From contig CAZPJD010000278.1 of the NCBI GenBank assembly GCA_964586775.1, positions 1 through 45,352 of the forward strand: 45,352 nucleotides of DNA, read 5' to 3'. Each line of letters starts with the position of its first letter. Within the stretch, counting starts at the first letter, position 1. The notes under the pieces are model-generated. The model saw only the letters and a list, made by a program, of their open reading frames with translations, had not been told where the DNA came from and did no database searches. A program made the translations under genes and the position numbers. Shown here piece after piece: positions 19,054 through 26,386 of the stretch. The DNA comes from JADLEX01 sp964586775 (lineage in GTDB: Bacteria > Lernaellota > Lernaellaia > JACKCT01).

Positions 19054-19060
19054 GGGGGCG

Positions 19061-19444
19061 TCACCGCCAGATCGCGCGCGGATAGCGGGCGAGGATCGTT
19101 TCGTCGCTCGTGACCAGCCGTCGCCGTTCGACCGCCGCGTTCGCCACGATCATCCGGTCGAATGGATCGCGCGTCCACGACTGTTCGAGCGCGACGCGCG
19201 CCACCTGCGCGAACGGCGCGTCGGACATGCGAAGGCCCACGCGTTCGACGAGGTCGGCGACCACCACATCGGCGGGCTCCTTGGCGCGGCCGATCTGAAA
19301 AAGGAACTGAAGTTCCACCAGAGCCATCGGCGACAGGACGAGGCCGGAGCGATCGAGCGTCTTCGCGACCGGCTTCAAGCGCCGTAGATCGCCCGCGAAT
19401 AGCCACATTGCGACGTGCGTGTCGAGGTGGACTACGGCTTCCAT
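19061..19444 (-). CDS. VapC-like PIN-domain toxin
   Basis: This is a 127-residue PIN-domain ribonuclease, a length usual for VapC. The acidic metal-binding residues are visible: Asp8 (VHLDTHV), Glu44 (LVELQ), Asp93 and Asp96 (TRDPFDRM) and the Asp in VTSDE (about 114). Such toxins cleave tRNA or rRNA when not bound by the antitoxin. The ATG at 19444 lies inside the end of the antitoxin gene, overlapping it by 13 bp, so translation is coupled and the antitoxin is made first. The gene belongs with the next entry and ends just before the stop of the convergent amidohydrolase. Confidence 0.88.
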   Translation of the reverse strand: MEAVVHLDTHVAMWLFAGDLRRLKPVAKTLDRSGLVLSPMALVELQFLFQIGRAKEPADVVVADLVERVGLRMSDAPFAQVARVALEQSWTRDPFDRMIVANAAVERRRLVTSDETILARYPRAIWR

Positions 19445-19656
19445 TCGCCGGACCAATCCATATGAACGAGGTCGTCCGCGTTGCCGACGATGTATTCGGG
19501 ACGCTCGACAAGACGCGACATCTTGCCCGGCGGCGAACCGGGGACGATCTGAATGATCGTGCCGTTGCGCGCGATCTCGACGGTCTCTCCGTTCTTCGCG
19601 ACGCGATCGAGGATGCGGTAGAGGTCGGCCCGAAGCTGCGTGGCGGTGATGGGCAT
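19432..19656 (-). CDS. Phd/YefM-type antitoxin for the PIN toxin
   Basis: This is a 74-residue protein beginning MPITATQLRADLYRILDRVA, the standard N-terminal DNA-binding fold of Phd/YefM antitoxins. A beta-hairpin follows (ETVEIARNGTIIQIVPG). The C-terminal tail (ERPEYIVGNADDLVHMDWSG) is the part that would wrap the toxin. It should neutralise the toxin at 19061-19444 and repress its own promoter. The promoter region holds a perfect inverted repeat (19679-19700), a good candidate operator. Confidence 0.85.
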   Translation of the reverse strand: MPITATQLRADLYRILDRVAKNGETVEIARNGTIIQIVPGSPPGKMSRLVERPEYIVGNADDLVHMDWSGEWKP

Positions 19657-19678
19657 GGCGTCCTCGCGAATGCGTACG

Positions 19679-19700
19679 CCTGATACGTACGTCTATCAGG
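19679..19700. promoter_or_regulatory. Inverted-repeat operator of the toxin-antitoxin module
   Basis: CCTGATA (19679-19685), an 8-bp spacer and TATCAGG (19694-19700) form a perfect 7-bp inverted repeat. It starts 23 bp upstream of the antitoxin ATG. Phd/YefM antitoxins bind such palindromes to autoregulate. Confidence 0.6.
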
Positions 19701-19904
19701 AACATATCACGAACCGGCGAAGGTGTCGCCAGATCGCGCGTCCGACTTATCCACAGGCTCTTTGGGTGCATAAAGATTCCCATTGAATTCCTTCGGGGGG
19801 TGTGATAAACGCCCGCCGTCCGTGTCCGAGGGCCCGATTTTCGGGAACGACGGCGCGGACGATTTGCATGTCGCGGCGCGATGGTTTGAGAGCGGAGTTG
19901 CGGC

Positions 19905-20288
19905 GTGCGGAAAGCGATGGCGGTCCTGATGCTCGTTCTTGCCTCGGTTGGGGCGGACGGCTGCTCGAATTCGAAGGACGACCCGGACTCGCGGGAGCCC
20001 GGCTCATCGGCGTCGCCGTCTTCGGACGACGACATCGCCACGAATCCCTCTCCCGTTCCCACTCCCGGCGCCACACCCGATACCACGCACTGCCGCGACG
20101 CGCTGAACACCTCGGTGTCGGCGTGCGGGGCGCAATTCGTGGACGGCGCGGGCGAGGTCATCACGCAGAACGAGCTGCTCGGCGCGTGTGGGCAGGACAA
20201 GGTGGAGTGCGTGGTGGGCTGCTGGGATGCGCATGGGGAGTGCGACGCCTTCCGCGACTGCCTGGGCACGGACTGCGGACTTTCATGA
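19905..20288 (+). CDS. Small Cys-rich lipoprotein
   Basis: This is a 127-residue exported protein. The N-terminus (RKAMAVLMLVLASVGADGC) is a signal sequence ending at Cys20. A disordered Ser/Asp/Pro linker follows (about residues 21-60), then a C-terminal half with eight cysteines that could form four disulfides. I do not recognise the domain; a Cys-rich end after an acidic or Pro-rich linker is common in lipoproteins of deltaproteobacterium-like lineages. The GTG at 19905 has GGAG seven bases upstream. The stop overlaps the start of the next gene (ATGA), so both are translated together. The lipobox has Asp at -2, which is unusual and makes lipidation less certain. Confidence 0.7.
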   Translation: MRKAMAVLMLVLASVGADGCSNSKDDPDSREPGSSASPSSDDDIATNPSPVPTPGATPDTTHCRDALNTSVSACGAQFVDGAGEVITQNELLGACGQDKVECVVGCWDAHGECDAFRDCLGTDCGLS

Positions 20289-21676
20289 ACAAGATCGAAT
20301 TCACGCTGGCGGCGCTGTTGCTTTCGTTCGCGGTGGGCGTTTGGGCTTGCGGCGAGGCGGCCGACACCGCCGTGCCCGCGACCTACGACGACGCGACCCC
20401 CCCGCCGGTGGACGGCGACGAGACGGCGACGGACAGCGACGAAGAGGACTTCGACAACCCCGCGATTCCCGACGAGACCCCGCCGCTGCCCGCGCTCGAT
20501 CCGTCGCGATGCGCCGACTCGCCACCCATCGACTTCGGCGACATCGATCTGGGTTACGAATCGCTGCACAGCGATTCGACGCTGCTCGACAAGAATTGGT
20601 ACCTGCTGACGGTCCTGATGAAGGACAAGGCGACCGCGCTGGCGATCAAGAACGACGCCCGGGCGCGCTCGCTTTCGGCCGCGCGCGACCAGCGCTGGCG
20701 CGACGCCGTGGAGTCTTGCGGTCCCAACGTCTCGTGCCTCGTGGATTCGGTGCTCTGGACCGACGCCGAGGTCACCGCCGCCGCGAAGATCCTGTACGAC
20801 CTGTTCGCCGACGACGACCGCATGGCCGATCCGGTCAACGACCATCTGCGTCCCTCGGGTCGGTTCGAACTGCTGGCGGACGACGACGACGCGCACGTGC
20901 TGGTCACGGCGTGGCGCGAAACGGTGCGCACGATGAGCAACATCGTGCTCGCCGCGTCGGGGAACATGACGGCGGTGGATTTCGAGATCTTCATGCGCGA
21001 GGCGTCCGAGGAGCATCCCGGATCGACGAAGTTCTACGAACCCCTCGCGTGGTCGGCGCTGGGAGCGCTCTTCGCTCAGGACCGCGACGAGGCGGTGCGT
21101 TACGAGCCCATGGACCATGGCATCAACGCGCCGGCCATCGCGCGCATGGCGAAGATTGACTGGACGGCGTATCGCTTCATCGCGATCGTCGTGCCCGGCT
21201 ACGGTCCGACGACGCTCGATCGGCCGCTCTCGCCGCTCGGCGGATTCCGTTGCGACCTCGCCGCCGCGCGCTACAAGGCGGGCCTCGCGCCGTTCATCGT
21301 CACCTCGGGCGGTCACGTGCATCCCGACATGACGCCGTACTCCGAAGCGATCGAGATGAAAAAATACCTGATGGACGTTCACGGCATTCCCGAGAACGCC
21401 ATCCTCGTCGATCCCCACGCGCGGCACACGACGACGAACCTGCGCAACGCGTCCCGACTTCTGCTTCGCTATGGAGCGCCCGCGACGGGGACCGCGCTCG
21501 TCACCACAGACGTGGCGCAGAACACCTATATCTCGTACCTGCTCGGCGGCCGTTGCCTCGAAGAACTCGGCTACCTGCCGTGGCGGCGCGTGCGCCAGCT
21601 CTCGATGACGGATTCGTGCATGACGATGAATCCCGAGGCGCTGCACATCGCGCCCAGCGACGCCCTCGATCCGTGA
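20285..21676 (+). CDS. DUF218 (YdcF/SanA/ElyC-like) envelope lipoprotein
   Basis: This is a 463-residue protein with an N-terminal signal (MNKIEFTLAALLLSFAVGVWA) ending in Cys22, an acidic Asp/Glu/Pro-rich linker (about residues 23-75), a helical middle region and a C-terminal DUF218 domain (about residues 285-440). DUF218 features are visible: IAIVVPGYGPTT, AARYKAGLAPFIVTSGGHVH, KKYLMDVHGIPENAILVDP, HARHTTTNLRNASRLL and ALVTTDVAQNTYISYLLG. Family members (SanA, ElyC, YdcF) act in envelope integrity and cell-wall or enterobacterial antigen metabolism, though the reaction is not well known. The start is ATG at 20285, overlapping the stop of the Cys-rich gene by 4 bp. A strong acidic linker links it to the other lipoproteins in this window. 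Confidence 0.82.
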   Translation: MNKIEFTLAALLLSFAVGVWACGEAADTAVPATYDDATPPPVDGDETATDSDEEDFDNPAIPDETPPLPALDPSRCADSPPIDFGDIDLGYESLHSDSTLLDKNWYLLTVLMKDKATALAIKNDARARSLSAARDQRWRDAVESCGPNVSCLVDSVLWTDAEVTAAAKILYDLFADDDRMADPVNDHLRPSGRFELLADDDDAHVLVTAWRETVRTMSNIVLAASGNMTAVDFEIFMREASEEHPGSTKFYEPLAWSALGALFAQDRDEAVRYEPMDHGINAPAIARMAKIDWTAYRFIAIVVPGYGPTTLDRPLSPLGGFRCDLAAARYKAGLAPFIVTSGGHVHPDMTPYSEAIEMKKYLMDVHGIPENAILVDPHARHTTTNLRNASRLLLRYGAPATGTALVTTDVAQNTYISYLLGGRCLEELGYLPWRRVRQLSMTDSCMTMNPEALHIAPSDALDP

Positions 21677-21741
21677 TCGTCTTATCGCGCGCGCGGCCGC
21701 CGCGGCGTTCCCGTTTCGACATCTGACAACGGAGTTCCCGA

Positions 21742-22245
21742 ATGACCATTCGGCGTAGGGGTTTTATTCTGATCGTGGCGATGCTGGCGATCGGGGTGGG
21801 CGTTGCGACGGCGTCCGATGTCGGCGGCAAGGCGCCCGCGTTCAGTGCGGCGGACGACGCGGGCAAGCCCATAGCGCTCGCCGACTTCGCGGGCAAGCCG
21901 GTGCTCGTGAACGTGTGGGCGAGCTGGTGCGCGCCCTGCCTGCAGGAACTGCCCGAGATGGACAAACTCGCCGCCAGGCTCGCGGACACCGGCGCGGTGG
22001 TGCTGGCGATCAACATCGACGACAAGGCCGAGAATGGAAAGCGCTTCAAGACGAAGCTCGGTCTCACGCACCTGCGCGTCGTGTTCGACCCCGGCAAGAC
22101 CGTGCCCAAGGCGTTCGGTGTCGATGCGATGCCCACAAGCTTCGTCATCGACGGCGGCGGCGTGATCCGCCACGTCAACCGGGGATATCAGACCGGCGAC
22201 GTGGAGAAGATGGAAGCGGTCATCCGCGGCCTTCTGAAGCCCTGA
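21742..22245 (+). CDS. TlpA/ResA-like periplasmic thioredoxin
   Basis: This is a 167-residue protein with an N-terminal signal or anchor (MTIRRRGFILIVAMLAIGVG, cut near ATA-SD) and a thioredoxin fold of the TlpA/AhpC-TSA type. The redox centre is Cys63 and Cys66 in WASWCAPC, and the cis-Pro loop is DAMPTSF. The family reduces disulfides in the periplasm, for example in cytochrome maturation. The ATG at 21742 follows GGAG at a usual distance. It converges on the DUF3570 gene with only one base between the two stop codons. In several Gram-negative genomes a thioredoxin of this kind travels with DUF4266 and DUF3570 genes, and the same set is seen here. Confidence 0.9.
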   Translation: MTIRRRGFILIVAMLAIGVGVATASDVGGKAPAFSAADDAGKPIALADFAGKPVLVNVWASWCAPCLQELPEMDKLAARLADTGAVVLAINIDDKAENGKRFKTKLGLTHLRVVFDPGKTVPKAFGVDAMPTSFVIDGGGVIRHVNRGYQTGDVEKMEAVIRGLLKP

Positions 22246-22246
22246 C

Positions 22247-23455
22247 TCACCATTCAAAGGCGAGGTACGCTCGGCCGATAACCGCGTGGTATCCGTCCTC
22301 CACCGCCTCGCGCGAGGACTGCCGGTAATCGTCCGCGCCCACGCCGCCCGTCAGGTGCGTGCCCTCGATGACGCCTCCGTGATCGATCAGCGCGATGCGC
22401 GCGCCGATCAGCGTCGACGAAAACTTCTGCATGACGGGCGCGGCGGTATAGAACTCGTCCACGCCGTTGCGGGCGGTCATCATCGTGTAGTCGGACTCGG
22501 ACTGCGTGTAGAACCGGCCGTGCAGCTTGAGCAGCGCCCACGGCGCCAAATACTGCCGCCACTCGCCGAGCACGGTGTGCGACAAAATGCCCCAGTCATC
22601 GGTGTAATAGCGGTAGCCGCCCTCGAGGGCCGAGCCGGTCCACAGCGCCTGAATCACGCGTGCCGACGCGGCATAGCGCGAGCGCCGGTGCGGCAGGCGC
22701 TCAATGTCGAGCCGCCACACATCGCCGTCGTATTCCACGTCCATGTCGCGCTCGGGATCGCCCAGCGCCCCGCGCTGAAGGATCGCGCTGCCCACGACCT
22801 GGGCGATGGTCCCCCGCGAAAGGACCTGCGTGAGGCCCAGGTTCACGCCGTCCACGTCCTTGGGCTTGGGGAATTCCTCCGCCCGCTCGATGTCGGCGTT
22901 GTCGGTCTCGACCGTGTCGAAGTTGTGAAAGTACGTGGCGGCCAGCGTCGTGTTGCGCATGGCGAAGTTCCGCGCGAGCGTGCCGTACACCGTGTTCGAC
23001 AGGTAGTTTTTTTCGCTGGAGTACATGTAGCCACCGCCGAGGGTCGTCTCGTCGATTTCGGCCGAGCCGAACGCCGACAGCTCCACGCGCCGCTTGCCGC
23101 TGATGTCGGGCGTGTCCTCGAAGAGCCCCGTCTTGGTGCCCGCGTTGTAGCCGCCCACGAAGCCGCCAAGCTTGTTGCGGCGTTCCTCGCGCGACGCGCC
23201 GGCCAGCCCCGTCACCGTTTTGTCGTGGTAGCGGCTTTGCGGCGTGGCCGACGAGATGCCGTCCACCACGGCCTTCGCGCCGAGCATGTAGTGATCCTGG
23301 AACTCGTTTTCGTACTTCATCGCGCCGGTGACGATGTAGTTCGCCGCGTCGTCGGCGAAGCCGTTGACCTGCGTCTTGAGGGAATCCGCGAAGGCGACGC
23401 CGGCGAGCGGAATCGACAGGATCAGCGCGAGAGCGCGAAACAGATGTCTGGACAT
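22247..23455 (-). CDS. DUF3570 outer-membrane beta-barrel protein
   Basis: This is a 402-residue protein with a signal peptide (MSRHLFRALALILSIPLAGV, cut near AFA-D). The rest alternates polar and aromatic residues in beta-barrel fashion and ends in a C-terminal aromatic residue (YLAFEW), as outer-membrane proteins do. The DUF3570 signature is seen in DHYMLGAKAVVDGISSATP near the start and ALEGGYRYYTDDWGI later on. Its function is unknown; a role in metal or redox-related envelope processes has been suggested by gene neighbourhood only. The start at 23455 lies 13 bp after the stop of the DUF4266 gene, so the two form an operon. Confidence 0.87.
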   Translation of the reverse strand: MSRHLFRALALILSIPLAGVAFADSLKTQVNGFADDAANYIVTGAMKYENEFQDHYMLGAKAVVDGISSATPQSRYHDKTVTGLAGASREERRNKLGGFVGGYNAGTKTGLFEDTPDISGKRRVELSAFGSAEIDETTLGGGYMYSSEKNYLSNTVYGTLARNFAMRNTTLAATYFHNFDTVETDNADIERAEEFPKPKDVDGVNLGLTQVLSRGTIAQVVGSAILQRGALGDPERDMDVEYDGDVWRLDIERLPHRRSRYAASARVIQALWTGSALEGGYRYYTDDWGILSHTVLGEWRQYLAPWALLKLHGRFYTQSESDYTMMTARNGVDEFYTAAPVMQKFSSTLIGARIALIDHGGVIEGTHLTGGVGADDYRQSSREAVEDGYHAVIGRAYLAFEW

Positions 23456-23468
23456 GTGTTTCGCCCCG

Positions 23469-23696
23469 TCACTTGCAGCCGCAGCCGCCGGACGCGCCGC
23501 CCTGGCCGCCCGCGGATGCCTCGCGCGTCTCGCACATCTTCGCCAGATATGCCGCGTCGAGGTCGTCGTAATCGAACTGCATGATCGGATCGGCGAGGGT
23601 TTCCCGCTCGAAGGGCTGCACCACGGCGCACGATGTCGCGCCGAACGCGGCCGCCGCGAGCGCGAAGGCGAGGCTCCACCAGACAAATTTGCGCAT
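23469..23696 (-). CDS. DUF4266 small lipoprotein
   Basis: This is a 75-residue protein. The signal sequence ends in GATSC, so Cys23 is probably lipidated. The conserved core VQPFERETLADPIMQFD is the DUF4266 signature. The C-terminal end is Gly-rich and finishes in GGCGCK, with two cysteines that could bind a metal or form a disulfide. The ATG at 23696 has GAGG upstream. It heads a two-gene operon with the DUF3570 barrel and has a good promoter (23765-23793). Family members are always small and their function is not known. Confidence 0.85.
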   Translation of the reverse strand: MRKFVWWSLAFALAAAAFGATSCAVVQPFERETLADPIMQFDYDDLDAAYLAKMCETREASAGGQGGASGGCGCK

Positions 23697-23764
23697 GATC
23701 CACGACCTCGGAAGAAAAAAGCGGGCGAAGCGGATCAAGAAACGACTTCGCCCTGAACATCCAC

Positions 23765-23793
23765 ATACTATCCGGTTTGGCTGAGATTGTCAC
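23765..23793 (-). promoter_or_regulatory. Promoter for the DUF4266-DUF3570 operon
   Basis: The minus strand reads GTGACA (23788-23793), a 17-bp spacer, then TAGTAT (23765-23770). It lies about 70 bp upstream of the DUF4266 start codon. Confidence 0.5.
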
Positions 23794-23811
23794 ACAGCGT
23801 GAGGACGCGCG

Positions 23812-23934
23812 TTAAAACGTGACGTACAGGAACGACAGGCTTTCGGTGGTCGTGAAAAGCACGATAAGGGCGATGAGCGCGTACCAGAACGCCGCGCTGG
23901 CGAAGTCGATCGCCAGTTCGCGAATCCAGTTCAT
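23812..23934 (-). CDS. DltX-like membrane microprotein with C-terminal FxYxxF motif
   Basis: This is a 40-residue protein. It starts MNWIRELAIDF (cytoplasmic side by the positive-inside rule), has one membrane span (about residues 12-29, AAFWYALIALIVLF) and ends in SLSFLYVTF. The last six residues, FLYVTF, fit F-x-Y-x-x-F exactly, with Tyr37 in the third position of the motif. In the Dlt pathway the DltX microprotein has such a C-terminal motif; the MBOAT enzyme DltB puts the acyl group on its tyrosine and the periplasmic transferase DltD takes it over. The ATG at 23934 overlaps the MBOAT stop codon (ATGA) and GGGGGTGATTCC precedes it, so it is translated with the MBOAT gene. That it acts as an acyl shuttle is inference. 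A DUF5989-like small protein is the other possibility. Confidence 0.75.
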   Translation of the reverse strand: MNWIRELAIDFASAAFWYALIALIVLFTTTESLSFLYVTF

Positions 23935-25052
23935 GGAATCACCCCCGTGAGAAGCCGCGCGAAAACCGCAAGAGCGGTGCGCGTGTCGCACGCGAAGAAC
24001 ACCCAGCCCGCGGCGACAAAGCTCATCGTCAGCGCCCACGCGCAGACCTGCCTCACGCGCGACGTCGACCCCGGCCCGCGCCGCCGACGCCACGCGCGAT
24101 ACGCCACCAGCCCAGCCGCGTGCCAGAGGCCCCAGATCAGGTAGTGCGCCGCGAAGCCGTGCCATGCGCCGATGGCCGCGAAGACGATGGCCGTGTTCGC
24201 GATCTCGCGCCCGCGCCCCGCGCGGTTGCCGCCAAGCGGAATGTAGACCGCGTCGCGCAGGAACGCGGTGAGCGACATGTGCCACGCGCGCCAGAAGTCG
24301 CGAATGTTGGCCTTCAGATAGGGCCGGTCGAAGTTCTCCTCGACGCGGTAGCCCGCGAGGCGCGCCATGCCGATGGCCGCGTCGGTGTAGCCCGAGAAAT
24401 CGAAGTAGATCCAAAACGTATAGGCCCACACGGCGATGGCGAGGTCGAGCCAAGCGGCGTCGGATGGGTGCGCGAGCGCGGCGGTCATGGGCTTCAGCGA
24501 TGCGGCCAGGATGCGCGTCTTGGCGATGCCGAAAAGGATGCGACGCACGCCGAAGGCGAGGTCGCCCGCGAGCTCGCGTTGCTCGGCGAGGTTCGCGCGA
24601 AAGCGCGCGAAGTTCTTGATCGGCCCGGCGGGCGCGGTCGCGAATAGGAACAGGTGCGCGGCGGCCTCGCCGGTCGCCGTGCCGGTCGTCGCGTTTCGCC
24701 GTGTTTCGATGAGCGACGAGAGCGCGTGAAAGCACAGATACGACAAACCGAGCGGACGCAGCGCGCTCGTGGGGTCGATCGCCTCCCACGTCTGGAATGC
24801 GACCAGTACGGCGACGATCGCGACCACGCCGGGCGCGAAGACGCGCGCGTGACCACCCGCGAGACGCGCGCGTGCCGCGAGGGCGAACGCGCCGACGGCG
24901 ACGCTCACCGCTGCCCCCTGCGGCGAAATCCGCGCGAGCAGCGCAACCGACGCGAGCGCGACGAGGCCGTGACGCACCCTGCGCGGAACGAGCCGCGCGA
25001 GCACGACGAGGGCGAGCAGGATGAGGGCGTCGGTCCAAGTCGCGAGGATCAC
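23931..25052 (-). CDS. MBOAT family O-acyltransferase (AlgI/DltB-like)
   Basis: This is a 373-residue polytopic membrane protein. The family core is clear: ARFRANLAE near residue 150, YFDFSGYTDAAIGMARLAGY (216-235), ENFDRPYLKANIRDFWRAWH with His258, and the catalytic-type His298 in IGAWHGF. It should transfer an acyl group from an inner donor across the membrane for use on an extracytoplasmic polymer. It is shorter than AlgI or DltB (about 400-520), mainly at the N- and C-terminal ends. The GTG at 25052 overlaps the stop of the SGNH gene (GTGA), and its own stop overlaps the microprotein start. The acyl group (acetyl, longer acyl or aminoacyl) and the polymer are unknown. Confidence 0.88.
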   Translation of the reverse strand: MILATWTDALILLALVVLARLVPRRVRHGLVALASVALLARISPQGAAVSVAVGAFALAARARLAGGHARVFAPGVVAIVAVLVAFQTWEAIDPTSALRPLGLSYLCFHALSSLIETRRNATTGTATGEAAAHLFLFATAPAGPIKNFARFRANLAEQRELAGDLAFGVRRILFGIAKTRILAASLKPMTAALAHPSDAAWLDLAIAVWAYTFWIYFDFSGYTDAAIGMARLAGYRVEENFDRPYLKANIRDFWRAWHMSLTAFLRDAVYIPLGGNRAGRGREIANTAIVFAAIGAWHGFAAHYLIWGLWHAAGLVAYRAWRRRRGPGSTSRVRQVCAWALTMSFVAAGWVFFACDTRTALAVFARLLTGVIP

Positions 25053-26227
25053 GGCGCGCCCCCGTCATCGCCCAGAAGCGGAACGATCGCCCCCGCGAGC
25101 ACGCCCGCCAGCGCGTCGGACCCCGCGGCGTTCAAATGGTCGTTGTCGGCGAAGCCGTCCGGCGCGACCGCATCGGTGGTGTCGACGAAGACGCCGCCTT
25201 CGCCCTCGATCGCGTTGCGGATGCGCGAGAGGTTTTCGGCATAACGCGCCCAGTCGACCAGCGCGTGTTCGTCGGCGAAGGCGCGGTTCATGGGCGTCAT
25301 GAAAAACACCGGCGTCATGCCGCGTTCGCGGGCGATACGCGCGCACGGCGCGATGAAGCGAAACACCGCGTTCGCGCCATCCAGCGGTGGCACGTCGTAG
25401 TATTTTTTCAGCACGTCGATCGCCCACGGGTCCCAGCGCTTCTCGCGCCAGTCGGTGCGTCCCGCGCGGCGCAGCAGCCGGTCGATCGACCCGCGCACGC
25501 CCGAATACACGAAGACGCGGTGGTAGCTGTCGATCAACTTACGCGGGTGCGTGCCCAGCAGCTCGGCGCTGATCCAGTCGCGGTTTCGAAAAAAGAACCA
25601 AGCGTCGTTCGCGGCGCGCGATGCGGCATCGCCGCTCGCCCTCGGCCCGCGTCGATCCGGCGGAATGGCGAGGGCGTCCGCGGCGTCGAATCCCGCGACG
25701 GAATCGAGAGTCGCGTCGTACAGGTCGTAAAAACGCAGTGGCCTCGCGAGATCGTATGCGCTGAAGTTTTTCGGATTGATGTTGTAGACCGCCACGTCGC
25801 CCGATTGCGCGCGAAGCAGCGCTGTCATGTAAAAAAAGTCGGGAATCTTCGACGCGGTCAGGCCGAGATTCGCGGCGCTCCACGGCGCGGGCAGCCGCGC
25901 GCCGACGCGGGCGGGCACGGTCTCGTCGGGCGCGAGACGCACCCCCTGAATTACCGAATCGCCGATCACGTAAACACGCCGCGCGGGGTGTTCGCCCAGA
26001 TACGCGATGTATTCGCGCAGAAAGAGGTTGGTGTCGCGCGGCAGGCGGAACGTGCCGGAAGCGAACTGCCGGGCGAGGTCCGCGCGCAGGGCGATATCGG
26101 TGGCGACGAACGCGAGCACGACGAGCAGAGCGACGCGGATCGGCCGCCGCGTCGGATGCCAAAACGAACGGTTTTCGGATTCGCCTTGCGTCGCCACCAT
26201 GCTCGCCGGATGCGTTCGCGCCACCAT
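25049..26227 (-). CDS. SGNH-type periplasmic acyltransferase (AlgJ/AlgX/DltD-like role)
   Basis: This is a 392-residue protein with one N-terminal membrane anchor (about residues 31-47, VALLVVLAFVATDIAL) and a periplasmic SGNH-hydrolase-like domain. The catalytic serine is Ser91 in VIGDSVIQG, and Asp361 with His364 lie in DNDHLNAAG, the DxxH block of the family. An Asn in the middle block (YNINPKNF) may be the N of SGNH. With the MBOAT gene next door, it most likely takes an acyl group exported by that enzyme and puts it on an extracellular or envelope polysaccharide, as AlgJ/AlgX or DltD do. The ATG at 26227 has only a weak ribosome binding site; the ATG at 26200 is an alternative. It heads a three-gene operon with 4-bp overlaps. 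Confidence 0.8.
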   Translation of the reverse strand: MVARTHPASMVATQGESENRSFWHPTRRPIRVALLVVLAFVATDIALRADLARQFASGTFRLPRDTNLFLREYIAYLGEHPARRVYVIGDSVIQGVRLAPDETVPARVGARLPAPWSAANLGLTASKIPDFFYMTALLRAQSGDVAVYNINPKNFSAYDLARPLRFYDLYDATLDSVAGFDAADALAIPPDRRGPRASGDAASRAANDAWFFFRNRDWISAELLGTHPRKLIDSYHRVFVYSGVRGSIDRLLRRAGRTDWREKRWDPWAIDVLKKYYDVPPLDGANAVFRFIAPCARIARERGMTPVFFMTPMNRAFADEHALVDWARYAENLSRIRNAIEGEGGVFVDTTDAVAPDGFADNDHLNAAGSDALAGVLAGAIVPLLGDDGGAP

Positions 26228-26272
26228 ACACCGGCACGCGGGCGGTCAAAAGGCGGTTGTCGCCGACTCGAA

Positions 26273-26302
26273 TTGACGCCAATCGATTGTGGTGACTAAT
26301 GT
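26273..26302 (+). promoter_or_regulatory. Possible promoter for the restriction-methylation gene
   Basis: TTGACG (26273-26278), an 18-bp spacer and TAATGT (26297-26302) lie about 85 bp upstream of the ATG at 26387. Confidence 0.35.
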
Positions 26303-26386
26303 GTACCGGCTCCCTCATGGACGAGACTCATTGCTCCTACGGCAATCGTTTCTCGTCGTTTCGACGAAGCCTGGAGGAGTGCGAAG

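Noticed and set aside
19747..19755. Perfect DnaA box TTATCCACA
   Set aside because: A single box with no cluster, no AT-rich unwinding region and no dnaA, dnaN or repA gene; not an origin.
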